Positions 55,126-64,000 of a DNA stretch of 64,000 bases are shown here, one piece after another (position 1 is the first letter of the stretch; each line of letters opens with the position of its first letter). The DNA is from Skeletonema tropicum (Eukaryota > Bacillariophyta > Thalassiosirophyceae > Thalassiosirales > Thalassiosiraceae): assembly GCA_037178625.1 (NCBI GenBank), contig CM074127.1:806001-870000 (forward strand), in the 5' to 3' direction. The notes below the pieces were generated by a model. That model was not told the DNA's origin. It made no database searches and was given only the letters and a program-made list of their open reading frames with translations. A program made the translations under genes and the position numbers.

Positions 55126-55698
55126 TGCGCGAGGGCTTCTCTAAGTGGGGGCGGACAGGAGTGAAACTTATTGAAGCAGATGGGCATCTGAAATGACGAA
55201 GAAAAATCGCTAAAATTCACTAATTCCTCTCCGGGACAGCCGTGTACAATATTCTTTTATGTGCCCTGCTCCTGCCTCCTGCCTCTATCTCTTTCTAATC
55301 TAGTGGCCTTTGGATATAAGGGGGCTAGGGATTCCCCCCGGTATTGAGGGTTCTGATCAGGAGGCAAAGTCGTCTAAATAGGGGTAAAATGGTCCATATT
55401 TGCCAATATTTGGCTATATTTAGACGAAAATCAAGGGAGTTTAGCTAGCTAAACCGTCTCCCCTTCTCGTAAGGGAGAAAAGGGGGAAATCCCCCGATTA
55501 AGGGTAGGCTGCCCCCATTATCAAAAGCCTAAGCATACTAGCTGTTTTCTCTCCCTATTTTATTTACAGGTACCAGGGTTGTTTACCCGAGTTCGCACGT
55601 CCGTCAAGATTGATTTTGGCTCGGGTATGTTAAGTATGTACATACTTAGGAGTATGTTGTATGGATTGGTTGACGGGGTAGGTGGATACTCTTACTAC
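55126..55698. other. intergenic DNA with a TTTAGAC hairpin
   Basis: No gene is supported. GTCTAAATA near 55372 and TATTTAGAC near 55417 form a 9-base stem; GGGGGA/TCCCCC-rich stretches follow. Confidence 0.4.
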
Positions 55699-55881
55699 TT
55701 AGCGAACGCCTTGCTTGGTGCAGACAAGACGTCCGAATTGTTGGAGGAAGTGGATTTTAGGGTCTGGTGCCGTGTAGGAATGGCCGTAGAATTTCTGGTG
55801 GGCCTCATCCATTGCGAGAGGGAGAATGCCATGCAGGGCCGAGCTTTGTAAGGAGTCGAGGTCAATACATCTTGGCAACTT
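55699..55881 (-). pseudogene. short fragment of a decayed protein gene
   Basis: The minus-strand frame, lacking an ATG, reads LPRCIDLDSLQSSALHGILP, then AMDEAHQKFYGHSYTAPDPK and FLQQFGRLVCTKQGVR before a stop. Its composition is clearly protein-like and it resembles a recurrent diatom hypothetical family, but upstream frames (to about 56230) are broken. Family unnamed. Confidence 0.35.
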
Positions 55882-56510
55882 AGGCCAATTGGAGGTAAGG
55901 AGAGTGCTTAAATCGGGTCGTCATCACAAAGGAATCAGCATTGGGGAATGTAGGGCAAAAAGTATCGTTTGGAGGTGTTTGTTGTCCGTGTGGAGGGTTC
56001 GAAGATCTTCTTTATCGGTGCTGGTGGTGACAGTCTGCTTCCCTTTGTCGTGAACAACTTCCTCTTTGCGGCTTGTAGAGGGATAGACCAAGGATACCTC
56101 TCATGTAGAGAGACAAGGATTGACATCGATCAGCATTGCTTGGGCGGAGCATTAATCTTTGTGTCCTATCCAATATTACCCCCTTGGCACACCATTCAGA
56201 GGAGGGTACAGTTAAGTGTGTCATCATCTAGCTCTTCATCTCTCTATCTGGAGACAGTGGGGGAGAGTGGGGGGTAGGAGCATTTTGACTTGGGGGAACA
56301 CGACAGATGACCTCGAGCTCATGCGAACCCGAACCCGAACTCATCAGACAAGACAGCATTGCAGCGCCTTGCTCTCAACAAGTACTTATGCAGTGATCAT
56401 CATGCTACCATTACTCATGCACCATCTCATCTTGCATTGTCATCAACCACAACACGCTAGCTATCCGCGTGTAGAGATTATCATAATATTTAGTCCTGCT
56501 GAAAAAAATC

Positions 56511-57665
56511 ATGACGACCGTTGCCGTTGCCAAGCACATGGACATTGTCGATGTCATCACATCATCCAGTCCAGCAGGGCTACAAAATCTCATTGATCAG
56601 GGCTATGATATCAATTGCTCATTATCCATGGGATCCATCTATGGTTTCAACACTAGCACAGTGAGTGCGGACTTTGAACCCAATCTTCATGAAATCGTCG
56701 CGTGGGACACATCTCTTACCATCCGCCTGGTATATCCGATTCATCTCGCAATTATAACTCTGTTCAACGCAATCGCAAACAACAAAACTGATAATGTCAA
56801 AATTCAATCGTTAGAGACAATTCGGATTCTCTTCCGTAACGGCGCAGATTGGAAGTCTGGTTGCAATGGGATTTTGATTTTGAACCTCAAAAAAATATAC
56901 AAATGGGTATCTTTCCCAGAACATCCGGAACGAAATCAACCTATGCACCTAGCAATATATTTGAAGAAATATTTGTACAATGTCGATATGCTGGACGAGG
57001 TAATCAGACTCATCCAAGCTGTCGCGAAGGTAGAGATTGAAAATAGAGCCAGTGCAAAGCCCACCTCTCTCGAAACTGCTGCAGTGTTGAAAAGCGTTGC
57101 AAATACTTACAAGGGCATTCTCTTTTCGGAAGATTTTTCTGACTTGACATTTGAATGTAGCGACGGGGTGTCTGTTCCTGCGCACAAGATGATCCTTGCA
57201 GCTTCTTCTCCCTACTTCAAGACTGCATTCCAGGGTAATTGGGCAGAGAACAATGCGGATGGGATTTGGAGAACTTCTCATAGCTCAAGCTTGATCAAGT
57301 CTGTCTTGACTTTGATTTACACTGGATCTGTGGAGGAGTGTCAAACCCTTCTCGCGGAGAATGAAAGCGATCCTCTTGGATTATTGAACCTGGCTTGTGA
57401 GTATGATATTAAGCCTCTTGTACTCATCTCTGTAGATAATTGCATCAAGCACATCAAATTTGACAACGTCCGAATGATGATGCAAACCGCGAATGTACAT
57501 TCTTGTGAAAAGTTGAAGAAATCTTGTTTTGAGTACATCAAAGCAAATGTCTCAAAGGTATTGATGAATCCAGATATGATGTGCTTGGTGACAGAAGATC
57601 CTGAGTTGTGGGCTGAGCTTGGAACGTTTTTGAACGGGAAACGCCGTCGCTCAGAAGATGAATAA
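56511..57665 (+). CDS. BTB/POZ domain protein with ankyrin-like N-terminus
   Basis: A 384-residue intronless protein. Residues 15-160 contain degenerate ankyrin-like helices (PAGLQNLIDQGYDINC; YPIHLAIITLFNAI; RILFRNGADWKSGCNGILIL). The BTB fold starts at about 205 with LFSEDFSDLTFECSDGVSVP followed by AHKMILAASSPYFKTAF, the signature H-K-x-x-L-A-A-x-S-x-Y-F. A helical BACK-like segment (ACEYDIKPLVLISVDNCIKH) follows, and the C-terminus is basic (KRRRSEDE), perhaps a nuclear signal. BTB proteins of this type commonly serve as substrate adaptors for Cullin-3 ubiquitin ligases; that role is inferred. Confidence 0.88.
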   Translation: MTTVAVAKHMDIVDVITSSSPAGLQNLIDQGYDINCSLSMGSIYGFNTSTVSADFEPNLHEIVAWDTSLTIRLVYPIHLAIITLFNAIANNKTDNVKIQSLETIRILFRNGADWKSGCNGILILNLKKIYKWVSFPEHPERNQPMHLAIYLKKYLYNVDMLDEVIRLIQAVAKVEIENRASAKPTSLETAAVLKSVANTYKGILFSEDFSDLTFECSDGVSVPAHKMILAASSPYFKTAFQGNWAENNADGIWRTSHSSSLIKSVLTLIYTGSVEECQTLLAENESDPLGLLNLACEYDIKPLVLISVDNCIKHIKFDNVRMMMQTANVHSCEKLKKSCFEYIKANVSKVLMNPDMMCLVTEDPELWAELGTFLNGKRRRSEDE

Positions 57666-58137
57666 AAGAATGTGGGCTTCTTTATGTTGAGCCACTTGTA
57701 TGAGTTAGGGAAAGGGAGATGCACTAGTTGAGAAGAGGTGTTTGTCCTGTACAAGTTCAATGATAGCGACTGGAGCCGTAGCTATGCACGGTTGAACCTA
57801 CCATGAAAATCAGGAAGGTTTGACAACTGAGGGCCAGGGAGAGATTCTCTTGCTCCTGTAGTTGATTTGCATGAGATGATATAATATGTATAAAAAAAGG
57901 ATTGTTACTACATACAGAGAGCAGATCACGCAAGAGACATGCCAACAATCTGCTTCTCTAACTTGAAGAAGAGGGGTTTGGGCTTGGTCAAAAATCAAAG
58001 TTACTAGGATTACAAACGCAAACTGGTATCTGCATATTGTTGTATGCAAAAAACAATGATTACTTGTCGCTTCTTGCCTGTTATACTGTCCACAATGGAC
58101 CCAAATCACACACATACTCCTCCTCTTCCCCTCACCA
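57666..58137. other. spacer between convergent genes
   Basis: About 470 bases between the 3' ends of the BTB and Yip1 genes; no further gene was recognised. Confidence 0.5.
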
Positions 58138-59367
58138 TCAAACTGCATGAACATGATGATAAAACGCCAACTTCATCACCAAAAAGAAGATAAAATGACA
58201 TCCAATCACCGCCATAATCAACCCACCAGTCTTTCCCTGCCCCATCCCTCCACCACTACCACCACCACCCGCACTCTCCAATATAGGCCCAGTCACATTC
58301 CGTAACACCAACATTCCCGAAATGACCGTAGATAGACACAACGATAACCATTGCAACCAACTCACTGGTGCGACACATATCCAAGTGGTAGGAAAGTACG
58401 GCACCAAGGAATACCCATAAAGACATATCAGATCGACCATCGAAAAGGACATGATCCCCATCAATCGAAAGATGAGATACAGTACCATTGGCAGTAGGAA
58501 TGAAAAACTGTACAGGATCCAAGTAGCATGAAGTAATTGATTGATATCATAATCCCATTCCTCTTCTGCGGCGATTCCACCCTCGTCTACTACCGAGCCG
58601 GTGTGGTGAAAGTACAGGGACATGTTGGAGGTGACTGCTAAAAGGAAGACGAGTGTCATGGTGATCCATGTTGGTCCATAGAGATCTGGACCTTTCCCCT
58701 CTCCACCACCTACAGTACCAACTGACGTTACTACCTCCCCTCCTTCACCACTACCACTCCCTCCTCCTCCCCCCTCTCCACCACCTTCACCACCTCTTGT
58801 TGTGTCACGACGATATGCCAACCTCATGGCATTATCGGAATACAATACCTCATTCCGGAATCCATCCGGTACGTTGCAATATTTCATACTGGATTTCATC
58901 CGTACGACGAGATCGGCGGTATCGACATCAAAGTAGGGGCGGAGTGATTCTATGGAGAGTGCTCCACCGCATGTGAGGAATTTGGGGAGGAAGGATTGTG
59001 AGTCGATGTTGTTGGTGTTGTAGTTGTTGATATTATTGTTGGGGGGTAGAATGCCTGTCGATGAGGAGGATGGAGGAGGGATCCAGTCATTATTATTAGT
59101 TGTTGTTGTGGAATTTATTGGACCTTGTAGTTCATCTGGAGAAGGGAGGTTTAATGACTGTGATTGCTGTGATGACGATGACACTGCTCGTTGTTGTTGT
59201 TGTTGTTGTTGCATCTGCTGCTGCTGTTGTTGGGCTGCCTGGATCGATTGCAGCGAAGGTAAAGAGGATTTCGTATCTGAAGTTTTTTCTGGAGACAGTT
59301 GAAAGGCATCGAATCGATTGTTGTCACTGTCGGCAGATGAGAAGGGATTTTCTGGAGGTGAGCTCAT
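58138..59367 (-). CDS. Yip1-domain (YIPF-type) Golgi/ER membrane protein
   Basis: The first in-frame ATG is at 59367, giving 409 residues (MSSPPENPFSSADSDNNRFD); sequence upstream is open only through a TTG. Residues 25-150 are low in complexity, with a polyglutamine run near 59190-59240. The Yip1 region contains DLYGPTWITMTLVFLLAVTS, the family's DLYGPFWI motif, and five hydrophobic segments, including YGYSLVPYFPTTWICVAPVS, the conserved YGYSLxxxxP stretch. Yip1 proteins bind Rab GTPases and help membrane traffic between ER and Golgi. A Gly-rich loop sits before the last helix. Closest in layout to YIPF1/YIPF2. Confidence 0.92.
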   Translation of the reverse strand: MSSPPENPFSSADSDNNRFDAFQLSPEKTSDTKSSLPSLQSIQAAQQQQQQMQQQQQQQRAVSSSSQQSQSLNLPSPDELQGPINSTTTTNNNDWIPPPSSSSTGILPPNNNINNYNTNNIDSQSFLPKFLTCGGALSIESLRPYFDVDTADLVVRMKSSMKYCNVPDGFRNEVLYSDNAMRLAYRRDTTRGGEGGGEGGGGGSGSGEGGEVVTSVGTVGGGEGKGPDLYGPTWITMTLVFLLAVTSNMSLYFHHTGSVVDEGGIAAEEEWDYDINQLLHATWILYSFSFLLPMVLYLIFRLMGIMSFSMVDLICLYGYSLVPYFPTTWICVAPVSWLQWLSLCLSTVISGMLVLRNVTGPILESAGGGGSGGGMGQGKTGGLIMAVIGCHFIFFLVMKLAFYHHVHAV

Positions 59368-60677
59368 TGTTGGAATGCTTACTTCTATCACGATTATGTT
59401 AATTGAGGCAGGTCCTTGACTATGGCAGCGTTGAGACAAAGTGGGTCATCGTCTCGATGAAATGAAGATCTTGGATGAGAAGAGGTCAAAAACTAGTGTG
59501 TACGTTTCTTTTGTTTTTCAGGGTATCTTTCACCAAGCAAGCAAAAGATGTGGCGACCCCAACCAAGTATTCAGACCTCTCCTACAACCATCATAGCTAA
59601 CTCCTCTTGTATTGGTTCCACTCAAATGAATAGACTGAAAAGTGCTAGAATGCAAGCAGATACATAAAAATTTCAGGCTATCTCAAAAGGTACAGATATC
59701 CGAACGGTACGCACTAGTTTTAGACTAGAACAGAAAGATTAAGCTGAAGAATCTATGCTATGAGAGTTATGAGGTCTTGTTTGAGGCGATGGTAACTGTG
59801 ACTATCATGACCTGAGTCTCTTACGACTAAGTATCTGAAGACTCCGAGCTGCACCAGCTTTTCAATTATTGTGAGATGTGTACAGAGCAGGATCTGGGGA
59901 TGAAAAGTTACGTAAAACCCAATACTATATATTGTGTCAAGCTTTCAATCTTTTTACGTAAATTAAATTGATAAGGAGCTATGTAGTAGGTGAAATAGGT
60001 TGATTGTCGTGTCAAGACAAAGAATGTCTGCACCAAGTTTAGGACCATCGCAGCCACATGAATATACACTGCAAGGTCAGACATGAACGATGCATCAGGG
60101 CAGCTCATTTTCCAACAAAGGGTCAGAGAGACTCCTTTGTGTACTTTTGAAACTAGTCCCCTTCAGTTGTATTCCAGAGAATTGGCATGAAAGTAACCCA
60201 TGGTGATATTGGGTAGTCATAATTTGACGTAACTCTGGTTGACTAACTCGAGCGAAGCTGGATACACGCAACAGCTTCGATGTGTTGAAGTCAAAGCTCT
60301 AACAAAGATGCTTCATCTACCGCTCGATAGAAGCATCTTTCCATGAACAGTCCGTGACATGAATAGTTCCTTCGTTGTCAGCAGCTATGCTTTCCACAAA
60401 CAAAAACTCTTGAGGACGGCTGAACTTGATAGAAGGACGATGCGAATGCCTCTTCGACAAAGCCACGCAACGCTGGATTCCCCAGAACAACCTGCAAAAG
60501 AAGAGAGGTGACGACGCTACAAATGGCAAACTATCCTTCCGATCCAAGGTTTCCTGTATTTCATCAACAATTACTTTAGAAGGTGGCTACGACAGCTGCT
60601 TGGTGACCCTCCCGAAGGAGGGCCCCATCACCTCCTAATGGGAGTAAGTGAGAGACGAGCTACAGCGTATTCTATAC
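59368..60677. other. gene-poor spacer
   Basis: No gene is supported. A minus-strand frame at 60317-60547 (FLFVESIAADNEGTIHVTDC) has slightly protein-like composition but no recognised family. CCCTCCCGAAGGAGGG near 60608 forms a short hairpin just past the eS19 3' end. Confidence 0.45.
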
Positions 60678-61127
60678 TTATTCTTCTTCGGCATCTTCGA
60701 AAACTCTTCCGGCGATACGGTCCAAATCTTGTTGACCAACACGGCTCATCTGTCTTCCGCCGCCCTCAGTCTTCTCGGTAACCTTCATCTCCTCAAGCTG
60801 AAGAAGGACCGATCGGATGATACCAGCATTAGCCTTACGGAAGTGCTCCGTCTTGGTTCCTCTGCGGTTGTTTCCACCATACCATTTTCTCAATTGACCA
60901 ACTCCAACTCCGGGGCGGAGGTATACCTTACGGGCGATGGAGGCGGCGCGGATGTAGTACCAGTCGTCACCGTAGGGGGCGAGTTCCTTGGCGACGGAGG
61001 TCTTGACGAGATCGGCCCAGACGGGGAGCTCGAATTTGTCACTGTTCTTCAAGTGCTCGGCGTAGGCGGCGATGAAGGCCTTGGCGGGCACATCACGCAC
61101 ACAGATTCCTCGGGTTTCTTCAGCCAT
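60678..61127 (-). CDS. 40S ribosomal protein S19 (eS19)
   Basis: A 149-residue intronless protein of the length expected for eS19 (about 145). It starts MAEETRGICVRDVPAKAFIA and contains ELPVWADLVKTSVAKELAPY, DDWYYIRAASIARKVYLRPG, YGGNNRRGTKTEHF and the tail RQMSRVGQQDLDRIAGRVFE, all diagnostic. The protein belongs to the head of the 40S subunit and is required for late 18S rRNA processing. C/G-rich codon choice matches that of eL10 at 46908, as expected for highly expressed ribosomal genes. Confidence 0.97.
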   Translation of the reverse strand: MAEETRGICVRDVPAKAFIAAYAEHLKNSDKFELPVWADLVKTSVAKELAPYGDDWYYIRAASIARKVYLRPGVGVGQLRKWYGGNNRRGTKTEHFRKANAGIIRSVLLQLEEMKVTEKTEGGGRQMSRVGQQDLDRIAGRVFEDAEEE

Positions 61128-62150
61128 GGTTGATATGTATTGGATTATGTAGGAGTTGATGACAAGATGTAAGATGTGCGGGCGGAGTGCAGGTGAGAGG
61201 TTGGTGGAGAGTGGAGAGGTGAGGTGGACGGAGGTTACCTGTTACTTGAATTTTAATTGGGAGTAAATCATTTAATGGGACTACCACATCACCTTCTCTT
61301 CTCGATTGTGAGAGATGTCTAGCTCCCGCCGAAAAGCTGGAGTATCTTTTGCTTGACAGCATATACAATAACTACTTAAGTATGGTAGACAGATTCAATA
61401 ACTTTGTAGCCGCTCTCTCCACGCCAATCAATTCAATAGTATCTCGACCGGTGAGTAGCTTGATTGATGTTGTTTTCTTGGAGAAATGGGGCGTTGATTT
61501 CTGGCGGTCTACTTCTATGTTTGTCACAGTCACAGAAGTACATAAAAAATGTAACAAGATTTAAATTTAAATAAATGCGCATGTTATGCGATGTTTGTGT
61601 CTGCTGTTATTTATGTGTTTTCAAATTATACGATCTGGCTACACATGTTCGTGGAAATCTTGTGTGTGATTCTGATAGAAACATCCAACATGGCATAGAT
61701 GATTGATGATCGATCATGCAACGTGATATTACGTCGGACGAAGCAGTTCGATGTCGATGTCGATGTGATGCGGTGGGAAATACCAAGCCCGGAGAGGTTT
61801 GGCGGCAATGAACTCCTAACATTGTTCTCACCTCAATTCTATTACTCCTTTTCCTAACAGCAGTTTTATGGGGACGACGTCATCTGCAAATGATAAAGGC
61901 GAAGCAACAATTGCGGACAAAAGCCGATCCCTCGATCCCTGGCAACTTCTGAGGCTGAAGCTTTAGCTGACGATGCACCAAAGATGACCCTCCTTTCCTC
62001 ACTCAGACTCAGATGGTTGGCCAGAAGTCCCGCTACCAGTCTTCAATCATCCTTCAATTTCAATGATTCTGAGGTTTGATTGGGCGGCTATACGTTTTAC
62101 AGAAGACGAAAGTAGACGTAGACTGATAACACTTTTTCCTATCTATTGCT
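61128..62150. other. gene-poor spacer upstream of eS19
   Basis: About 1 kb with no supported gene. The first 200 bases should carry the eS19 promoter and 5' UTR, which is rich in GGTGGA/GAGGTG words. Confidence 0.5.
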
Positions 62151-63839
62151 GGCTAAGTGCAGGGTCAGTCTAGCCAGGATGTTCGTTCTCAGCGAATATT
62201 TGTGCTGTGAACAAATGGGGTACAGATCTGAAAAGCTGAGAGCGAGCTGAGCTCAAATCCGCAGAGAGCTAAGCTTTGTTTTATTTGAAAAAAATAGTTT
62301 AGTACGTGCGTAGGAACTCATACAAATTTGGGCGGGAGGGTTCTCATCCTCCATCATCAACAAGACCACCACCACATGGCCGGACGTATGACGTGTGGTT
62401 TGGCACTGGCTATACAAAAATTAAAATAAAATAAAGAGGATGATGAATGCCACCAAAGAAAAAGGACGTGACAGCAGTGCCCCAACGGCTGCGGCGATAC
62501 GGGAAATTAAGGTGTCTCATGTTGACTTTAAGCCGCCGCCCAAAAAGAGAAAGAATGCAGGAGACGATGCTGAGGGCTGGTACAAAGTCGAGTACTCTAC
62601 CTCTACGTTTATTACAATGTCAGATGGACGCCCAATGCAAATTAGAACTTACACTACAAAAGATATGCAGAATCATTCAGCAGATATGATAAAAAAGACT
62701 CGGGGTGCAATTGAGTCTCAAATGGAGAAGTTGTGCCTGATGTCCGTCTTGGTGATGGGCCATTGTACATGGCAACAGATGTCTTTGGGGAATATCTTTG
62801 GGTTTTCGCCGAGCGTGAAATTAGTAAATTGAAACTCGCCGCAGAAGCTAGGTCGGTAGCGGCACGGAAAGGTCATCAAATTCGAGCAGATGCAATTGAT
62901 GAAATAATGGATGCGACAAAAGCCGTGCTGGTGTCCAAAATGCATGAAAGAATTAAGTAAACCGTCATCGGGCTGGACCGCAACCCCACATCGAATTGCA
63001 GGATGTCAATCTCTCTCCCGCTGCCACGGTGCAAACAATAGTGCATTTGAATTCACGAAGAATACATGTACAAAGATTGCCGGCCGAGGTAACAAATCCG
63101 TCATGAACGTTCAACGCTGAACAATGTTTGTGCGGAGTTGACTGTTGGGGAATGGATTCTATTTCATGGCAAAGATGTTAATGGCAATGAAAACCCTGAC
63201 CAACCAATCTGGCTTGGTCGGGTGATGCCGAATCCTGCATGGGGTGGGCAAGGTGTGCTTCGGAATACGACAGGCACAGCCAAACGTTATGACATGGGTG
63301 TCGAGGTGCAAAACAACGAAGTTGCAATATATGTTCAGTGGTATGAGAAGATGGACTTGAACTCTGATGAACGCAAATAGCGCGTCAATGAAACGTCAGT
63401 CCAAAATAATCAACTTCTGCTCCACACTGGACTCAAGATGCAGCAGATGCTTGGAGATTCCAATCCTGTGGCAAGAAGTCGGCCAGAATCTGACAGACAG
63501 CAACGACAACGAACGACGGCAGCTGCATCTTCCAGTTTGGGAGAGTATGCTCAACACAGACGAAACAATCAAAGCAGCTATGAGAGCTGGCATGACAAGG
63601 AATATGGTATTGTACGGGAGATGACCGAGCGGGATCGTGACTTTGACTTTGCACTTGGTAGGCGCGAGTATAATGCTTATAACTTTTTCATTTTACATTT
63701 TTGCACCTAGCTCGTTCTGGATTCGGACTCAGCTCACTGAGAGCAGTAATTTAAGCGAATAAAATAGCTTCAGAGTGTGTGTAGCGGCTGAGAACGAACA
63801 AAAGGGGCAAAAGTGGCTAGGCTGACCCTGCACTTAGCC
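62151..63839. mobile_element. 1.69 kb DNA transposon copy with terminal inverted repeats and TGCT target duplication
   Basis: GGCTAAGTGCAGGGTCAG opens at 62151 and its complement closes at 63839; the terminal repeats continue to 26 bases with one mismatch (T/C), and a TGTTCGTTCTCAGC word recurs farther inside both ends. TGCT flanks the element at 62147-62150 and 63840-63843, a likely 4-base target duplication. The interior holds the broken ORF described separately. The family is not recognised from the ends. Confidence 0.9.
62440..63680 (+). pseudogene. broken transposon ORF
   Basis: Segments in changing frames follow one another: KVSHVDFKPPPKKRK and GWYKVEYSTSTFITMSDGRP to 62730; DVRLGDGPLYMATDVFGEYL and WVFAEREISKLKLAAEARS to 62958; TVGEWILFHGKDVNG, PIWLGRVMPNPAWGGQGVLR, EVAIYVQWYEKMDLNSDERK to 63378; then QNNQLLLHTGLKMQQMLG and SWHDKEYGIVREM to about 63680. 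At least three frameshifts or stops separate them. The WGGQ...VQWYE portion resembles a small BAH- or chromo-like module found at the ends of some algal and oomycete transposon proteins. No complete catalytic DDE set is visible. Confidence 0.55.
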
Positions 63840-64000
63840 TGCTATTGTAGTGCACTATCACTCTGGCGTACCTAAAATTTTTGTTTTACTTTTACATGTA
63901 TATAGTATCACTCTCAAAAGACTTAAGTTCAGAGCTCGTTAACATATTAAGCCTATCACTATCAATTACCCACCTTCATCAGCCAACCGCCAACCCTCTT

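Noticed and set aside
61349..61857. Short frames on both strands upstream of eS19
   Set aside because: They overlap one another, carry no motif and have no support as genes.

Overview
The window looks like nuclear DNA of a diatom, most likely a centric one of the Thalassiosirales type. The evidence is eukaryotic translation genes (eIF3c, eL10, eS19), short GT-AG introns of about 75-150 bases, secreted or plastid proteins with an F just after the predicted signal cleavage (the ASAF-type plastid motif of diatoms), a modular GH19 chitinase with CBM14 chitin-binding domains, and several protein families I know mainly from diatoms. No species can be named from sequence alone, and no tRNA, rRNA or CRISPR array was found.

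Layout. 0.4-10.0 kb: a direct tandem array of a ~2.79 kb unit, three full copies plus a truncated fourth; each carries an almost identical 228-residue ankyrin gene and a decayed Roadblock/LC7 dynein-light-chain-like relic. 10.5-15 kb: a broken hAT transposase, a plastid CDGSH iron-sulfur protein, a frameshifted methyltransferase and two arrays of a 7-base satellite around a gene relic. 15.9-21.7 kb: a four-exon chitinase and an MFS transporter. 21.7-24.4 kb: gene-poor DNA with a MITE, a long inverted repeat and a cluster of TGACGT sites. 24.4-30.6 kb: the most unusual locus, one spliced reading frame joining a multipass membrane domain, an FAD monooxygenase and a PLP aminotransferase; it is interrupted by a 320-base TIR element with a 5-base target duplication and by a 1-base frameshift. 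33-36 kb: a low-complexity membrane protein. 36.3-39.8 kb: a gene graveyard (coiled-coil relic, cryptochrome/photolyase C-terminus, Cys/His repeat pseudogene).

39.8-51.4 kb is a dense housekeeping block: CCCH zinc finger, organellar GatB, eIF3c, ribosomal eL10, a plastid-type methyltransferase and a PX-AGC kinase. eIF3c and eL10 are divergent and share a 534-base upstream region. 51.4-56.5 kb is gene-poor and holds a transposon-like ORF with a frameshift. 56.5-61.1 kb carries a BTB protein, a Yip1-family Golgi protein and ribosomal eS19. 62.15-63.84 kb is a complete TIR DNA transposon copy with a 4-base target duplication and a broken ORF.

The best candidates for something undescribed are the membrane-FAD-PLP triple fusion, the element inside its exon (which could act as a new GC-AG intron), and the co-amplified ankyrin/Roadblock array bounded by a hairpin at each edge. 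Exon boundaries given here come from splice consensus and reading phase; no transcript data were available.
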